Positions 8,493 through 17,460 are shown, numbered from the stretch's first letter. The stretch is DNA of 64,000 nt from Algoriphagus sp. Y33 (GCF_014838715.1 NZ_CP061947.1:62001-126000), one strand, 5' to 3'. Notes: generated by a model from the letters alone, not told the origin. Program-made: numbers and translations.

Positions 8493-9890
8493 ATGTCTTC
8501 GACAAAATTTGATGTGATCGTGGTGGGTAGTGGACCTGGCGGCTATGTGGCCGCTATTCGTGCTTCCCAACTCGGTCTAAAAACTGCCGTAGTGGAAGCT
8601 GCGGAATTGGGTGGTATTTGCCTTAACTGGGGTTGTATTCCCACCAAAGCCTTGTTGAAAAGTGCTCAGGTATTTGAGTACATCAATCATGCTGCGGACT
8701 ACGGTATTAATGTAAAAGAAGCCAGCGCTGATTTTACCGGTATCGTCAAAAGAAGCCGAGGTGTTGCAGACGGAATGAGTAAGGGAGTTACCTTCCTTAT
8801 GAAAAAAAATAAGATCGAAGTGATCAAGGGGTGGGGTAAAATCCAGCCTGGTAAGAAGGTCGAAGTGGAGGATAAGGACGGAAAGAAAACCGTCTATTCC
8901 GCGGATAATGTCATCATCGCGACGGGAGCCAGGTCACGTGAACTTCCTTCCATGAAGATCGATAAGAAAAAGATTATCGGATACCGTGAAGCGATGACCT
9001 TGGATAAGATGCCTAAGAAAATGGTGGTAGTAGGTTCTGGAGCTATCGGAATTGAATTTGCCTATTTCTATGCGGCCATGGGCACTGAAGTGACTATCGT
9101 GGAATTTTTGGATAGAATCGTACCGGTAGAAGATGTGGAAGTTTCCAAAACCTTGGAAAAACTATATAAAAAAGCAGGCATGACCATCATGACTTCTTCG
9201 GAAGTTACGGCTGTAGATACCAAAGGAACGGGCTGCAAAGTGACTGTAAAAACTGCTAAAGGCGAAGAAACCTTGGAATGTGATATTGTTCTTTCTGCCG
9301 CGGGTGTTGTTTCCAATCTTGAGAGCATTGGACTGGAAGACGTGGGAATTTTGGTGGATAAAGGCAAAATCAAAGTTGACGAGTATTACAAAACAAATAT
9401 GCCCGGCTACTATGCCATAGGTGATGTGATCCCCGGGCCAGCTTTGGCCCACGTTGCTTCGGCTGAGGGAATCATTTGTGTAGAAAAAATCGCAGGTCAG
9501 AATCCCGAACCATTGGATTATGGAAACATTCCAGGTTGTACCTACTGCTCTCCTGAGATTGCCTCTGTAGGTATGACGGAAGCTAAAGCCAAGGAAGCAG
9601 GATACGAGTTGAGAATCGGCAAATTTCCATTCTCTGCATCCGGCAAAGCTTCGGCAGCAGGAGCAAAAGACGGATTTGTAAAACTGGTATTTGACAAAAA
9701 ATACGGAGAATTACTCGGAGCGCATATGATAGGATACAATGTCACAGAAATGATCGCTGAGATCGTGGCTATCCGTAAACTGGAAACCACAGGTCATGAA
9801 TTGATCAAAACCGTGCATCCTCACCCTACCATGTCAGAAGCGATTATGGAGGCTGCCGCTGCTGCATATGATGAGGTGATCCACCTTTGA
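8493..9890 (+). CDS. lpdA: Dihydrolipoyl dehydrogenase (E3)
   Basis: FAD-dependent disulfide oxidoreductase that reoxidises dihydrolipoamide in the pyruvate, 2-oxoglutarate and branched-chain dehydrogenase complexes. The FAD site GSGPGGY (12-18) is followed by the redox-active disulfide GGICLNWGCIPTKALL (Cys43, Cys48). The NAD site VVGSGAIGIEFAY lies near 177, a second FAD segment GYYAIGDVIPGPALAHVASAEG near 310, and the C-terminal catalytic His-Glu in HPHPTMSEAIMEAA. 465 residues is the standard length. It stands alone without the E1 and E2 genes, as often seen in Bacteroidota, and ends in a strong terminator. Confidence 0.95.
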   Translation: MSSTKFDVIVVGSGPGGYVAAIRASQLGLKTAVVEAAELGGICLNWGCIPTKALLKSAQVFEYINHAADYGINVKEASADFTGIVKRSRGVADGMSKGVTFLMKKNKIEVIKGWGKIQPGKKVEVEDKDGKKTVYSADNVIIATGARSRELPSMKIDKKKIIGYREAMTLDKMPKKMVVVGSGAIGIEFAYFYAAMGTEVTIVEFLDRIVPVEDVEVSKTLEKLYKKAGMTIMTSSEVTAVDTKGTGCKVTVKTAKGEETLECDIVLSAAGVVSNLESIGLEDVGILVDKGKIKVDEYYKTNMPGYYAIGDVIPGPALAHVASAEGIICVEKIAGQNPEPLDYGNIPGCTYCSPEIASVGMTEAKAKEAGYELRIGKFPFSASGKASAAGAKDGFVKLVFDKKYGELLGAHMIGYNVTEMIAEIVAIRKLETTGHELIKTVHPHPTMSEAIMEAAAAAYDEVIHL

Positions 9891-9913
9891 TATAAAAAAA
9901 TTGAAAATAAATG

Positions 9914-9946
9914 ACACAAGACCTAAAACAATTGGTCTTGTGTTTT
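9914..9946 (+). terminator. Rho-independent terminator after lpd
   Basis: Perfect ten-pair stem ACACAAGACC / GGTCTTGTGT around a ten-base loop, followed by TTT and AT-rich sequence. It lies 24 bases past the lpd stop and just upstream of the sigma factor gene. Confidence 0.8.
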
Positions 9947-9981
9947 ACATTTAGGAAAGAAATTTTTCAATACACCGATTT

Positions 9982-10515
9982 TTGCAAGAAGAACAACTCA
10001 TCGCCGGTCTACGGGCAAAGGACAGAAAGACCACAGAGTATTTGTATGACAAATATTCTAGGGCTCTTTATGCGGTGATCTCAAGAATTATTTTTGATAA
10101 AGACATAGCAGAGGAGGTTTTTCATGATTCCTTTGTGAAAATCACCAGAAAGATAGATCATTATGACGAGTCAAAAGGGCGTTTATACACCTGGATGGCC
10201 AATATTTGTCGGAATTCAGCCATAGATAAACTCCGCTCCAAAGAAATTTCACAGTCTGGTAAGACCAACACGATAGATGATTTCGTATATGGAATGGAAA
10301 GCCAATCAGGCACACAGGAGCAAATAGACGGGATAGGAGTGAGGGAGTTGATGATCGATCTCAATGATGACCAAAAGTTTATAGTAGAGTATATTTACTT
10401 CAAGGGATATACGCATTCGGAGGTTTCGGAGGAATTCGAAATACCTCTAGGTACCGTCAAGTCTAGGGTGAGAGCGGCAATACAAGTGTTGAAAAAAAAT
10501 GTAGCAAGAATCTAG
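9982..10515 (+). CDS. ECF-type RNA polymerase sigma factor (SigK-like)
   Basis: A 177-residue sigma-70-family factor. Region 2 spans about residues 19-88 (YDKYSRALYAVISRI, DIAEEVFHDSFVKITRK, RLYTWMANICRNSAID). Region 4 spans about 120-172 (KFIVEYIYFKGYTHSEVSEE, EIPLGTVKSRVRAAIQVL). The start is a TTG giving MQEEQLIAGLRAKDRKT; no better ATG exists and the family N-terminus fits. The stop codon shares one base with the start of the anti-sigma gene (TAGTG), so the pair is translationally coupled. The inducing signal cannot be read from the sequence. Confidence 0.9.
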   Translation: MQEEQLIAGLRAKDRKTTEYLYDKYSRALYAVISRIIFDKDIAEEVFHDSFVKITRKIDHYDESKGRLYTWMANICRNSAIDKLRSKEISQSGKTNTIDDFVYGMESQSGTQEQIDGIGVRELMIDLNDDQKFIVEYIYFKGYTHSEVSEEFEIPLGTVKSRVRAAIQVLKKNVARI

Positions 10516-11339
10516 TGGATATTCAATCTTACATATCGTCAGGTAAACTGGAACTTTTCCTTTTGGGAGAGTTGACGGAGCGGGAGCGTGAGGAGGTATT
10601 GAGCCTGGCTAAGACGTATCCCGAGATTCAAAAAGAACTGGATGAATTGGAAGAGACTATGTTCTCGTTCGATGACATGACAGGAGCATCACCATCCCAA
10701 GAAGTAAAAAATAAGATTTTCAATACCTTAGAAAGTGACTTTATTCTAAAGGCGGCACCGGAACCAGCTGCTATACCGGAAGGGGCTAAAGTGGTGCCGA
10801 TCAGTAGTCCTTGGAAACCATTTGCCATCGCAGCGTCTATCGCCGCCATCGTAGCTTCAGGAGCTGCATTCTACTATGCTGACAAGTATAAGGAAAGAAA
10901 TGAGCAGTTTACCGCTTTACTGCAGGATCAAAGCGTAATGGCGGACAATCTGAATCAGGTGAAGCAGGAATATGAACAAAAGGATTCACAACTTGATAAG
11001 ATAGTTGCTGGCTACTTGAAGCGTGTAGAGATGAGAGGAGAAGGTTTTGAAATGCAGAAAGATGCTAAAGTAGATGTCTTCTGGGATCCAAATGCGCAAG
11101 AAGTCTTTGTGGCAGTGAATAACTTGAATGACCTTAGCGCTGAGTACGATTACCAGCTTTGGGCAATCGGAGATGACGGTCCCGTAGGTATTGGTCTTGT
11201 GAATTCAGGCGAAAAGCTGACTTTGCAGCAAATGGAATCAGTGGTTCAAGCAGGTGCGTTTGCAATCACTATAGAACCAAAAGGCGGATCCGAAGCACCT
11301 ACACTCGAAAAGCTGGTGGTGTTGGGTGAAGTGGCATAA
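10515..11339 (+). CDS. Membrane anti-sigma factor, RskA type
   Basis: A 274-residue protein with a GTG start overlapping the sigma factor stop by one base. Residues 1-60 form a helical anti-sigma-like N-terminus (SSGKLELFLLGELTEREREE). One transmembrane helix lies at about 102-121 (PFAIAASIAAIVASGAAFYY). A periplasmic coiled stretch covers about 125-165. An anti-sigma-K/RskA C-terminal domain occupies about 165-270, including VDVFWDPNAQEVFVAVNNL and YDYQLWAIGDDGPVGIG and ending AITIEPKGGSEAPTLEKLVV. Expected role: holds the upstream ECF factor at the membrane until it is released. Assignment from domain order plus position is strong; the ligand or stress is unknown. Confidence 0.9.
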   Translation: MDIQSYISSGKLELFLLGELTEREREEVLSLAKTYPEIQKELDELEETMFSFDDMTGASPSQEVKNKIFNTLESDFILKAAPEPAAIPEGAKVVPISSPWKPFAIAASIAAIVASGAAFYYADKYKERNEQFTALLQDQSVMADNLNQVKQEYEQKDSQLDKIVAGYLKRVEMRGEGFEMQKDAKVDVFWDPNAQEVFVAVNNLNDLSAEYDYQLWAIGDDGPVGIGLVNSGEKLTLQQMESVVQAGAFAITIEPKGGSEAPTLEKLVVLGEVA

Positions 11340-11367
11340 TCATTTGAACTTTGAATAAGTTTATATT

Positions 11368-11395
11368 GCCTGTTCTGAAAGGAACAGGCTTTTTT
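11368..11395 (+). terminator. Rho-independent terminator after the anti-sigma gene
   Basis: Perfect eight-pair stem GCCTGTTC / GAACAGGC with a six-base loop followed by TTTTTT. Confidence 0.85.
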
Positions 11396-11440
11396 CATTT
11401 TAAAGAATTTAGAGCAAATTTAACCGGTTAACTTTAGCAT

Positions 11441-11899
11441 ATGGAACTTCAACTCTCTACGCCGGCATTGCTTTTTTCAGCCATCACATTGTTGATGCTG
11501 GCTTATACCAACCGTTTTTTGGCTATAGCCAATCTCATTCGTGGTCTACATAAGAAGTTTATTGAAGCTCCTGATGAGGGTATTATCGTAGATCAAATTC
11601 ATAATCTCAGAAAAAGGCTCACACTCATCAAAAACATGCAGCTATTTGGAGTTTTTAGTTTCTTATTGTGTGTGATTTGTATGTATTTGCTATTTCTGGG
11701 GATCACTCAGGCAGCCAATTGGGTGTTTGTAGGCAGTATGTTGTCTTTGTTGATTTCACTGGGGCTTTCGCTTATAGAAATCCAGATATCTACCAAAGCT
11801 TTGAATCTGGAATTGGCAGACATGGAGGAAATATTCAGAAAACGAAGCGGTGGACTTGATTTTATATTTAGAAAAGATTCGAAAAAGGATGAAGAATAA
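11441..11899 (+). CDS. DUF2721 membrane protein
   Basis: A 152-residue integral membrane protein of the DUF2721 type: an N-terminal hydrophobic helix (about 8-28, followed by ANLIRGLHK), a charged cytoplasmic segment (about 35-62, LRKRLTLIKNMQLFGVFS), two further helices (about 68-90 and 95-118) and a charged tail (IQISTKALNLELADMEEI) ending KDSKKDEE. Function of the family is unknown. Its 3' end overlaps the start of the following lipoprotein gene by 11 bases, so it is the first gene of a three-gene operon with the phosphodiesterase and threonine aldolase. Confidence 0.82.
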   Translation: MELQLSTPALLFSAITLLMLAYTNRFLAIANLIRGLHKKFIEAPDEGIIVDQIHNLRKRLTLIKNMQLFGVFSFLLCVICMYLLFLGITQAANWVFVGSMLSLLISLGLSLIEIQISTKALNLELADMEEIFRKRSGGLDFIFRKDSKKDEE

Positions 11900-12851
11900 A
11901 ATTCTGTGGATTGCATTTCTACTTCTTGCATGCGGTTCATGTAGCCAAAAGCAGGTAGAACAGCAAGCGGTTCAAACCGTTGAATCTACTGTAGAATTAG
12001 CGGTAAACAACCACATCCAAGTAAACGGAATAGAGGAAGCTCGGGATTTTTATACCTGGACTTCGGATCGAATTCCTATGGTGTCGGCACATCGGGGAGG
12101 GCCTTATCCGGGGTTCCCCGAGAATGCTATCGAGACCTTTGCCAATGTGGTAAAATACACCCCAACGATTATTGAGTTAGATGTGGCAATGACCAAAGAC
12201 AGTGTTTTGGTGCTGATGCATGATGATAAACTGGATAGAACCACGACAGGAAGTGGTCTGATTTCTGACGCAACTTACGAGGAGATTCAGGCTCTTTTTC
12301 TCAAAGATGAAGATGGAACGATTACAGATTTCAAAGTCCCGACCTTGGAAGAGGCGCTAATCTGGTCAAGGGGCAAAGCACTTTTGACTGTAGATATTAA
12401 GCAATCGGTTCCTTATGAAAAAATCATTGAGGCAGTTCGGAAAACGGTGTCAGAAGCGCATGTGGCACTGATCGCCTATTCTTTTGCGGCAGCTAAAAAA
12501 CTGCATCGTATGGCTCCAGAACTGATGCTATCAGTTACCATTCGAAACGAGGAAGAGATTGAGAGATTTGAGGAAACGGGGATTCCCTGGACTAGAGTGA
12601 TTGCTTTTACGGGAGTAACGGAACGTCCGCAGGAATTCAACAAAGCCCTACACGAAAAGGGGGTGTTTACTATTTTGGGTGTACTGGGTAATTTGGACAA
12701 AAGTGCCATTGCGCATGGAGATCAACTGTATGCAAGTTTTGTGCAAAAAGGAGCAGATATTTTGGCAACTGATCGGCCAATTGAGGCTGCAGCTGCCATC
12801 AAGACTTTGGAGCCATCAAAAAGCAATAAATCGAAATATTTCAAGAAATGA
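11889..12851 (+). CDS. Lipoprotein glycerophosphodiester phosphodiesterase
   Basis: Hydrolyses glycerophosphodiesters to glycerol-3-phosphate and an alcohol, probably on the periplasmic face. The ATG at 11889 gives a lipoprotein signal (FLLLACGSCS, lipobox Cys about 15). GDPD catalytic elements follow: His-Arg in VSAHRGGPYPGFPENAIETF (about 67), Glu-x-Asp in IIELDVAM and His in VLMHDDKLDRTTTGSG. Later come the VDIK and AYSFAAAKKL segments and ILATDRPIEA near the end. 320 residues is usual. The frame opens further upstream inside DUF2721 but those residues are not signal-like. It overlaps the next gene through ATGA. Confidence 0.93.
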   Translation: MKNKILWIAFLLLACGSCSQKQVEQQAVQTVESTVELAVNNHIQVNGIEEARDFYTWTSDRIPMVSAHRGGPYPGFPENAIETFANVVKYTPTIIELDVAMTKDSVLVLMHDDKLDRTTTGSGLISDATYEEIQALFLKDEDGTITDFKVPTLEEALIWSRGKALLTVDIKQSVPYEKIIEAVRKTVSEAHVALIAYSFAAAKKLHRMAPELMLSVTIRNEEEIERFEETGIPWTRVIAFTGVTERPQEFNKALHEKGVFTILGVLGNLDKSAIAHGDQLYASFVQKGADILATDRPIEAAAAIKTLEPSKSNKSKYFKK

Positions 12852-13861
12852 TTATTGATCTGAGAAGTGATACTGTCACCCGGCCTACGACTGGGATGAA
12901 GGATGCCATGTTTGCTGCACAAGTAGGGGATGATGTCTTTGGTGAAGATCCTACCGTGAATGCCCTGGAGATCAAAGCTGCCCAACTTTTTGGCATGGAG
13001 GCAGCGATGTATTGCCCCTCCGGTACCATGACCAACCAGATCGCTATCCGTCTTCATACGCGTATTCAGGCAGAAGTAATTTGCCATAAGCATTCCCATA
13101 TCTATCTCTATGAAGGTGGGGGGATTATGTCCAATTCCTTGGCATCTGTGAAGTTACTTGACGGGGATTTGGGCAAAATCACCGCCGGGGATATAAGATT
13201 GGCAATCAATCCAGATGATATCCATGCTCCTGAGACAAGCATGGTTTCTCTCGAAAATACGATGAATAAGGGCGGAGGCAGTATTTATACGCTTAATGAG
13301 GTAAAGCCAATTCAGGAGGTTTGTGAGGCACATGGCTTGAAATTTCACTTAGATGGTGCAAGGCTCTTTAACGCATTGGTAGAAACCGGTGAAAGTCCGG
13401 CGGATTGGGGCGCTCAGTTTGATACGATTTCTATATGTTTGAGCAAGGGGTTAGGCTGTCCTGTAGGATCTCTTCTTTTGGGCTCAAAACCGGATATCAG
13501 AAGAGCTAGGAAAATCAGGAAAGTATGGGGTGGGGGAATGAGACAGGCTGGGTTTTTGGCAGCGGCAGGAATTTATGCCTTAGATAATCATGTACAGCGT
13601 CTCAAGGAAGATCATGTGCGGGCTAGAACATTGGGGAAAATGCTCTTGAAATTGCAGTTTGTGCCTGAGGTTTATCCTGTGACCACCAATATTGTGATTG
13701 CTAGACTTGATGGTGTTTCACCCGAGGTTTTTTTAAAAATGCTATCGGATAAAGGTATCAAAGCTGTCAAATTCGGAACTGATTTGATAAGATTTGTGAC
13801 ACATCTAGATTTTGGGGACGATCAATTGACGGAGCTGGAACGGAGGATTTACGGGTTGTAG
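12848..13861 (+). CDS. ltaE: Low-specificity L-threonine aldolase
   Basis: PLP-dependent enzyme splitting threonine (or allo-threonine) into glycine and acetaldehyde. The 337-residue protein has the family opening IDLRSDTVTRPTTGMKDAM and GDDVFGEDPTVNALE. The central HLDGARLFNALVE carries the PLP-interacting Asp, and the Schiff-base Lys lies near residue 200 in ISICLSKGLGCPVGSLL. GGGMRQAGFLAAAGIYALD follows. Its ATG overlaps the phosphodiesterase stop (ATGA), indicating translational coupling, although no metabolic link between the two is obvious. Substrate stereo-preference cannot be decided from sequence. Confidence 0.93.
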   Translation: MIIDLRSDTVTRPTTGMKDAMFAAQVGDDVFGEDPTVNALEIKAAQLFGMEAAMYCPSGTMTNQIAIRLHTRIQAEVICHKHSHIYLYEGGGIMSNSLASVKLLDGDLGKITAGDIRLAINPDDIHAPETSMVSLENTMNKGGGSIYTLNEVKPIQEVCEAHGLKFHLDGARLFNALVETGESPADWGAQFDTISICLSKGLGCPVGSLLLGSKPDIRRARKIRKVWGGGMRQAGFLAAAGIYALDNHVQRLKEDHVRARTLGKMLLKLQFVPEVYPVTTNIVIARLDGVSPEVFLKMLSDKGIKAVKFGTDLIRFVTHLDFGDDQLTELERRIYGL

Positions 13862-14040
13862 TTAGCAATTTTTTCTCCATAGTATGCCTAATAGGGCAGG
13901 AGTTTATTGTTACAAATGTCCGGATAATTATATAGCTTTTCGGGGAAGTGCTGATAACCACGAACAATATCGACTGTATATGATCAGATGAAAGGGATAA
14001 ACTAAGAAACTTGCTCATCCACCACCCCTGTTTACTCGAT

Positions 14041-14070
14041 AAAAAAAAGTGGCTTTTTTAAAAAGCCACC
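14041..14070 (-). terminator. Rho-independent terminator after the ROK kinase gene
   Basis: GTGGCTTTTT and AAAAAGCCAC form a near-perfect palindrome, followed on the minus strand by eight T residues. It lies 28 bases past the ROK stop. Between it and the threonine aldolase gene (13862-14040) nothing recognisable is seen. Confidence 0.85.
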
Positions 14071-14097
14071 TTAATTAAATTACAAACCAATTTATAC

Positions 14098-14958
14098 TTA
14101 ATTGTTTACTACTTCATTTTCCAGTTCTACTAAGGCCACAGCACCGTGTATTGCTGTTTCATCCATCTCAGAAAGCAAAATTTCAAATTTCTCAATGACT
14201 GTAGGGTATTTGAATGTGGAAAGCGATTGGTAGAGTGATTTTTTGAAAAGAGGGTATGTTTTTCTGATTGAGCCACCCAAGACTACTGCTTCAGGTGCCA
14301 GTGCATATAGTATGTGCTTGATAAGCTCGCCTAGATGATGACCAAATTCTTCAAAAGCCCTCAATGCCACAGGATCTCCCGTCAATGCTAACTTTGCTAA
14401 TGTTTTAGGCTTGCTGTGATAATATTTTTCGAAAAATTTACCACTACAATAATGCTCAAAATCATGGTCTAAATAATTGGCACTACACCATTCTCCTGCT
14501 GCAGAATTAACCCCACTATATAGGTGGCCGTTGATAACGATGCCTCCTCCAATTCCCGTACCTAGGGTAAGTCCAACCAGATGGTTGAATTTTTGACCGA
14601 CGCCGAATTTATGTACACCCGATGCAAAGCAATTGGCGTCATTATTTATGAAGACTGGTTTTGAAAATCTCTCAAAAAGAAACTTTTTTAGTTCTACATG
14701 CTGGAAAGCAGGGATATTTGATAGTCCTAAAACTATGCCTTCCCGCACATCCACCAACCCAGGAATTCCTACACCGATTCCCGCTAAATCATAGATAGAA
14801 TAGGTTTCAATGAACTCTGCGATAGTCTCTAAAATAAATGCTTTACTTTCTTTTGCAGGTGTAGCAATGGATCGGATATCCTCTAGATGTCCATTAATTA
14901 GCACGCCACCTTTAATCCCGGTGCCTCCTATGTCTAATCCCAAAATGGCTTTTTCCAT
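14098..14958 (-). CDS. ROK-family sugar kinase
   Basis: Probable ATP-dependent hexose or amino-sugar kinase of 286 residues. The phosphate-binding N-terminus LGLDIGGTGIKGGVL (about 6-20), VGIPGLVD, FINNDANCFASG (catalytic Asp) and GLTLGTGIGGGIVING are all intact. The zinc motif usual in ROK proteins (GH followed by CxCGxxGCxE) is missing: at that place the sequence reads AAGEWCSANYLDHDFEHYC. Variants without this zinc site are known among ROK kinases. The gene lies 88 bases downstream of the NagB/PIG-L fusion on the same strand with a hairpin between them, so an amino-sugar (for example N-acetylglucosamine) substrate is plausible but unproven; glucokinase is the main alternative. Confidence 0.85.
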   Translation of the reverse strand: MEKAILGLDIGGTGIKGGVLINGHLEDIRSIATPAKESKAFILETIAEFIETYSIYDLAGIGVGIPGLVDVREGIVLGLSNIPAFQHVELKKFLFERFSKPVFINNDANCFASGVHKFGVGQKFNHLVGLTLGTGIGGGIVINGHLYSGVNSAAGEWCSANYLDHDFEHYCSGKFFEKYYHSKPKTLAKLALTGDPVALRAFEEFGHHLGELIKHILYALAPEAVVLGGSIRKTYPLFKKSLYQSLSTFKYPTVIEKFEILLSEMDETAIHGAVALVELENEVVNN

Positions 14959-14997
14959 TCGCTACAAATAATAAGGTTGTTAGGTTTAATACGAAAG

Positions 14998-15030
14998 CTG
15001 TGACTGATAGGAACTACCCATCAGTCACAG
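14998..15030 (-). promoter_or_regulatory. Intercistronic hairpin between nagB fusion and ROK kinase
   Basis: Perfect 11-pair inverted repeat CTGTGACTGAT / ATCAGTCACAG with an 11-base loop, 17 bases beyond the nagB fusion stop. There is no long T-run after it on the minus strand, so partial termination or mRNA stabilisation is as likely as full termination. Confidence 0.6.
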
Positions 15031-15046
15031 CCGGGCTTATTCTTTT

Positions 15047-17374
15047 TTAAAGCATTCCTTCAATGGACTTTTCCAGTTCTCGTGCAGTTGCCAAGAATTC
15101 TTCCACATTCATATCCCGGAAGAAAATCAGGCCATGGCTCGATCTTACTTTAGCACGATCGTGCTGGTAAAAGTAATTCTTACCCAGCAGAAGCTGAATA
15201 GCATCCAATTGATCCACCCAGATTCTTTTGGCAACGGTACTGAATTTTCCGTTGTGGGAATAGCTTGGAAATGAAGCATTTACCTGGCTCATATAGCAAT
15301 TGGCAAAGGAATCTTCCATAACCGACATATCTCCAAGAGAAACAGGAACTATTACATTGGCCTCATGCGGCTCAAATTTGAACCAGACATTTCTGTACCC
15401 AATGATTCTCAACTCACTGATATCTTTTTCTTCACCCCATTTTTTAACTGCGGCAGCAGTAGCTTGGAGAACTTTATAATGAGTATCCGGTCCAGATCCT
15501 TCGGGATCGAGCGTTAAACTAATCTTTGTAGGGTTTACTTTTCTAAACATTTCCACGATCGGTTCTACGTCACGGTCTTTGTCCGGTTGCTCCGTGAAAA
15601 TATCCCCTGTATAAAACCCAAGTCTCAGGTGATGAACGTTCTTTACTTGTACTCCGAAGTGTGCCCAAACCAGCTCTTCCTCGAACTCACGAATCATCCC
15701 CTTAAGTTTTTGCACTTTAGAAGAGTTTTTCTCTCCATCATAGCTGTTTTTCAGGATGCTGATGACATCATTGATTGTTTCTCTGAGCTGGGTTTTATCC
15801 TTGATTTCATATACGATCACCAAGGCTCTCACTACACGGTGGCAAAGCCCCCTTAAACGTTGATCTGCATCTTCAGAAGCTACATTGGTAAGGTAGTGAT
15901 ATACGTCCTTGTCAGTTTTCAGACTATAACCTATCTCAAAGAAATCTTCGAAATGAACCATTTGAATCTCTCCACTATCCAATAGCTTCTTGGTTTGCTG
16001 TAAAGTGTCGATCACAAAGGTGTTTGTAACTGCCGTAAAACCGGAGGTTAAAACAGAGAAGTGCGCCTTGTTGGTAGGCTCATGAAGCTGATTGGTGATA
16101 TGGGGTAGAATACCCAAAGAAATATCATCATGGTGCGGCCCCGTATGAAGAAGAACTTCATTACGTTCTTGTTCCAAACCTTTGGTCAGCTTATCTTCTA
16201 TACTTTTCATCACTTGACTCACAGTCTCTTCCGAAAGGTCTGGAATCAACTTGGTGTATTTGTCAGCTTTTAAGTCAGAAAGTTTGATTCTATGACCGTA
16301 CTTGCCGAGTTTTTTACAAAGGTCTATGACGGATCTTTCTGTCTTTTCCCAAGTCCACTCACCTTTCTGGTAATAGGCATCTACAGAGTCTGTAAGCTTT
16401 ACTCCTGCACCTTTAGTGACATAGAATCTGCCGTTTTTCAACTTCTGAAGTACGGTGGCAGGATAGACATTGTTGAGTGGTGTTTCAAGAGAATCTTTTA
16501 CGATTCCTGCTTTGGCTTCACCTGCTGCTATGATAATTGCCACTGCGTCCGGGTTGTACACAATTGTGTCCAGACCAATGGTAATCACCAGTCGATTGGA
16601 TGAAATTTCAATTCCGCCAAGATCTCCCGCTGCCACTGCTTGAGTTTCAAAATTGGTTTCGGTCAGTCGGGTGACGGAGAATAAGTGTGAGCCACGGGTG
16701 TTAAATGCAATGTGCCCATCAGGTCCAATCCCCCCCAGAAAGAAACCGATTCCTCCTGCATCTCTGATTTTTTGCTCATATTCTCCACACCATTGGTCAA
16801 TCATGTAGATCGACTGCTGCTGCAGTTTTTCCATTTCATTCTGAGGGTCACGGAATCTGAGCGATAGATCTACTTTGAGGTCAGGGAAAACAGCACTGAA
16901 ATGAAGCCCGCTAGCCAAAGGAATCTCATCTGAGTTGATCAGAATAGCTTTTTCTTTTGATAGTCCAAAACCCTGAATGTAGAATTTGTTGACGTAGTCG
17001 TAGAAGCTGTTGTTCTGCTTGGAAGAAATCGGATAGAATTCATCTATCTGCACAAATGTGAGGTCTTTCAGAATAGGCTTTTTGGTATTTCCCAAGCCAT
17101 ATTTTTCCCTTACGTCTTTTCCTTTTTTATTGTCCCAGTTTTCAAGTAGGAATTGCGTCCATTTGATGAAAAATTCAGGTGTTTTACCTGTTGGCAAACT
17201 GATGACACCTTCAGGATTAGCTGAGGCCCATTCCAAAAAACGGCAGGCAGTGAGCAGGCCAAGTTTGGGAAAATTGTCAACTTGAAGGTAAGGAATGAGG
17301 GTGCTGATCTTATCTACACCAGATTCCTGAAGAAAACTTTTTTCAACTTCTGAAAGCGGATACTTACTTAGCAT
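15047..17374 (-). CDS. Glucosamine-6-phosphate deaminase / PIG-L-like fusion
   Basis: A 775-residue two-module protein. The N-terminal module (about 30-340) is a NagB-type isomerase: SLPTGKTPEFFIKW near 58, the acidic VQIDEFYPI near 110, and FLGGIGPDGHIAFNTRG near 215. It should convert glucosamine-6-phosphate to fructose-6-phosphate and ammonia. The C-terminal module (about 400-700) is PIG-L/LmbE-like: LHTGPHHDDISLGILPHI carries the PHxDD zinc motif near 411, and FTAVTNTF and a late HYKVLQATAAAVKKW segment follow. Such fusions occur in Bacteroidota as NagB-like proteins. The PIG-L half could deacetylate N-acetylglucosamine-6-phosphate in place of NagA, but that is inference. Downstream is a ROK kinase; an operator-like palindrome lies upstream. 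Confidence 0.9.
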   Translation of the reverse strand: MLSKYPLSEVEKSFLQESGVDKISTLIPYLQVDNFPKLGLLTACRFLEWASANPEGVISLPTGKTPEFFIKWTQFLLENWDNKKGKDVREKYGLGNTKKPILKDLTFVQIDEFYPISSKQNNSFYDYVNKFYIQGFGLSKEKAILINSDEIPLASGLHFSAVFPDLKVDLSLRFRDPQNEMEKLQQQSIYMIDQWCGEYEQKIRDAGGIGFFLGGIGPDGHIAFNTRGSHLFSVTRLTETNFETQAVAAGDLGGIEISSNRLVITIGLDTIVYNPDAVAIIIAAGEAKAGIVKDSLETPLNNVYPATVLQKLKNGRFYVTKGAGVKLTDSVDAYYQKGEWTWEKTERSVIDLCKKLGKYGHRIKLSDLKADKYTKLIPDLSEETVSQVMKSIEDKLTKGLEQERNEVLLHTGPHHDDISLGILPHITNQLHEPTNKAHFSVLTSGFTAVTNTFVIDTLQQTKKLLDSGEIQMVHFEDFFEIGYSLKTDKDVYHYLTNVASEDADQRLRGLCHRVVRALVIVYEIKDKTQLRETINDVISILKNSYDGEKNSSKVQKLKGMIREFEEELVWAHFGVQVKNVHHLRLGFYTGDIFTEQPDKDRDVEPIVEMFRKVNPTKISLTLDPEGSGPDTHYKVLQATAAAVKKWGEEKDISELRIIGYRNVWFKFEPHEANVIVPVSLGDMSVMEDSFANCYMSQVNASFPSYSHNGKFSTVAKRIWVDQLDAIQLLLGKNYFYQHDRAKVRSSHGLIFFRDMNVEEFLATARELEKSIEGML

Positions 17375-17436
17375 ACTGTTTGGAAAGGTTTGTTTTTAGG
17401 GAATATTTTAAACAAGCTATTTTTTTTTAAGTAATT

Positions 17437-17460
17437 AATAATCAATATAATGTGATTATT
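17437..17460. promoter_or_regulatory. Operator-like palindrome upstream of the nagB fusion
   Basis: Perfect eight-base arms AATAATCA / TGATTATT with an eight-base spacer, 63 bases upstream of the nagB fusion start, in the 364-bp divergent region (17375-17738) before gluconokinase. The rest of that region is very AT-rich with nothing else recognised. Confidence 0.4.
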
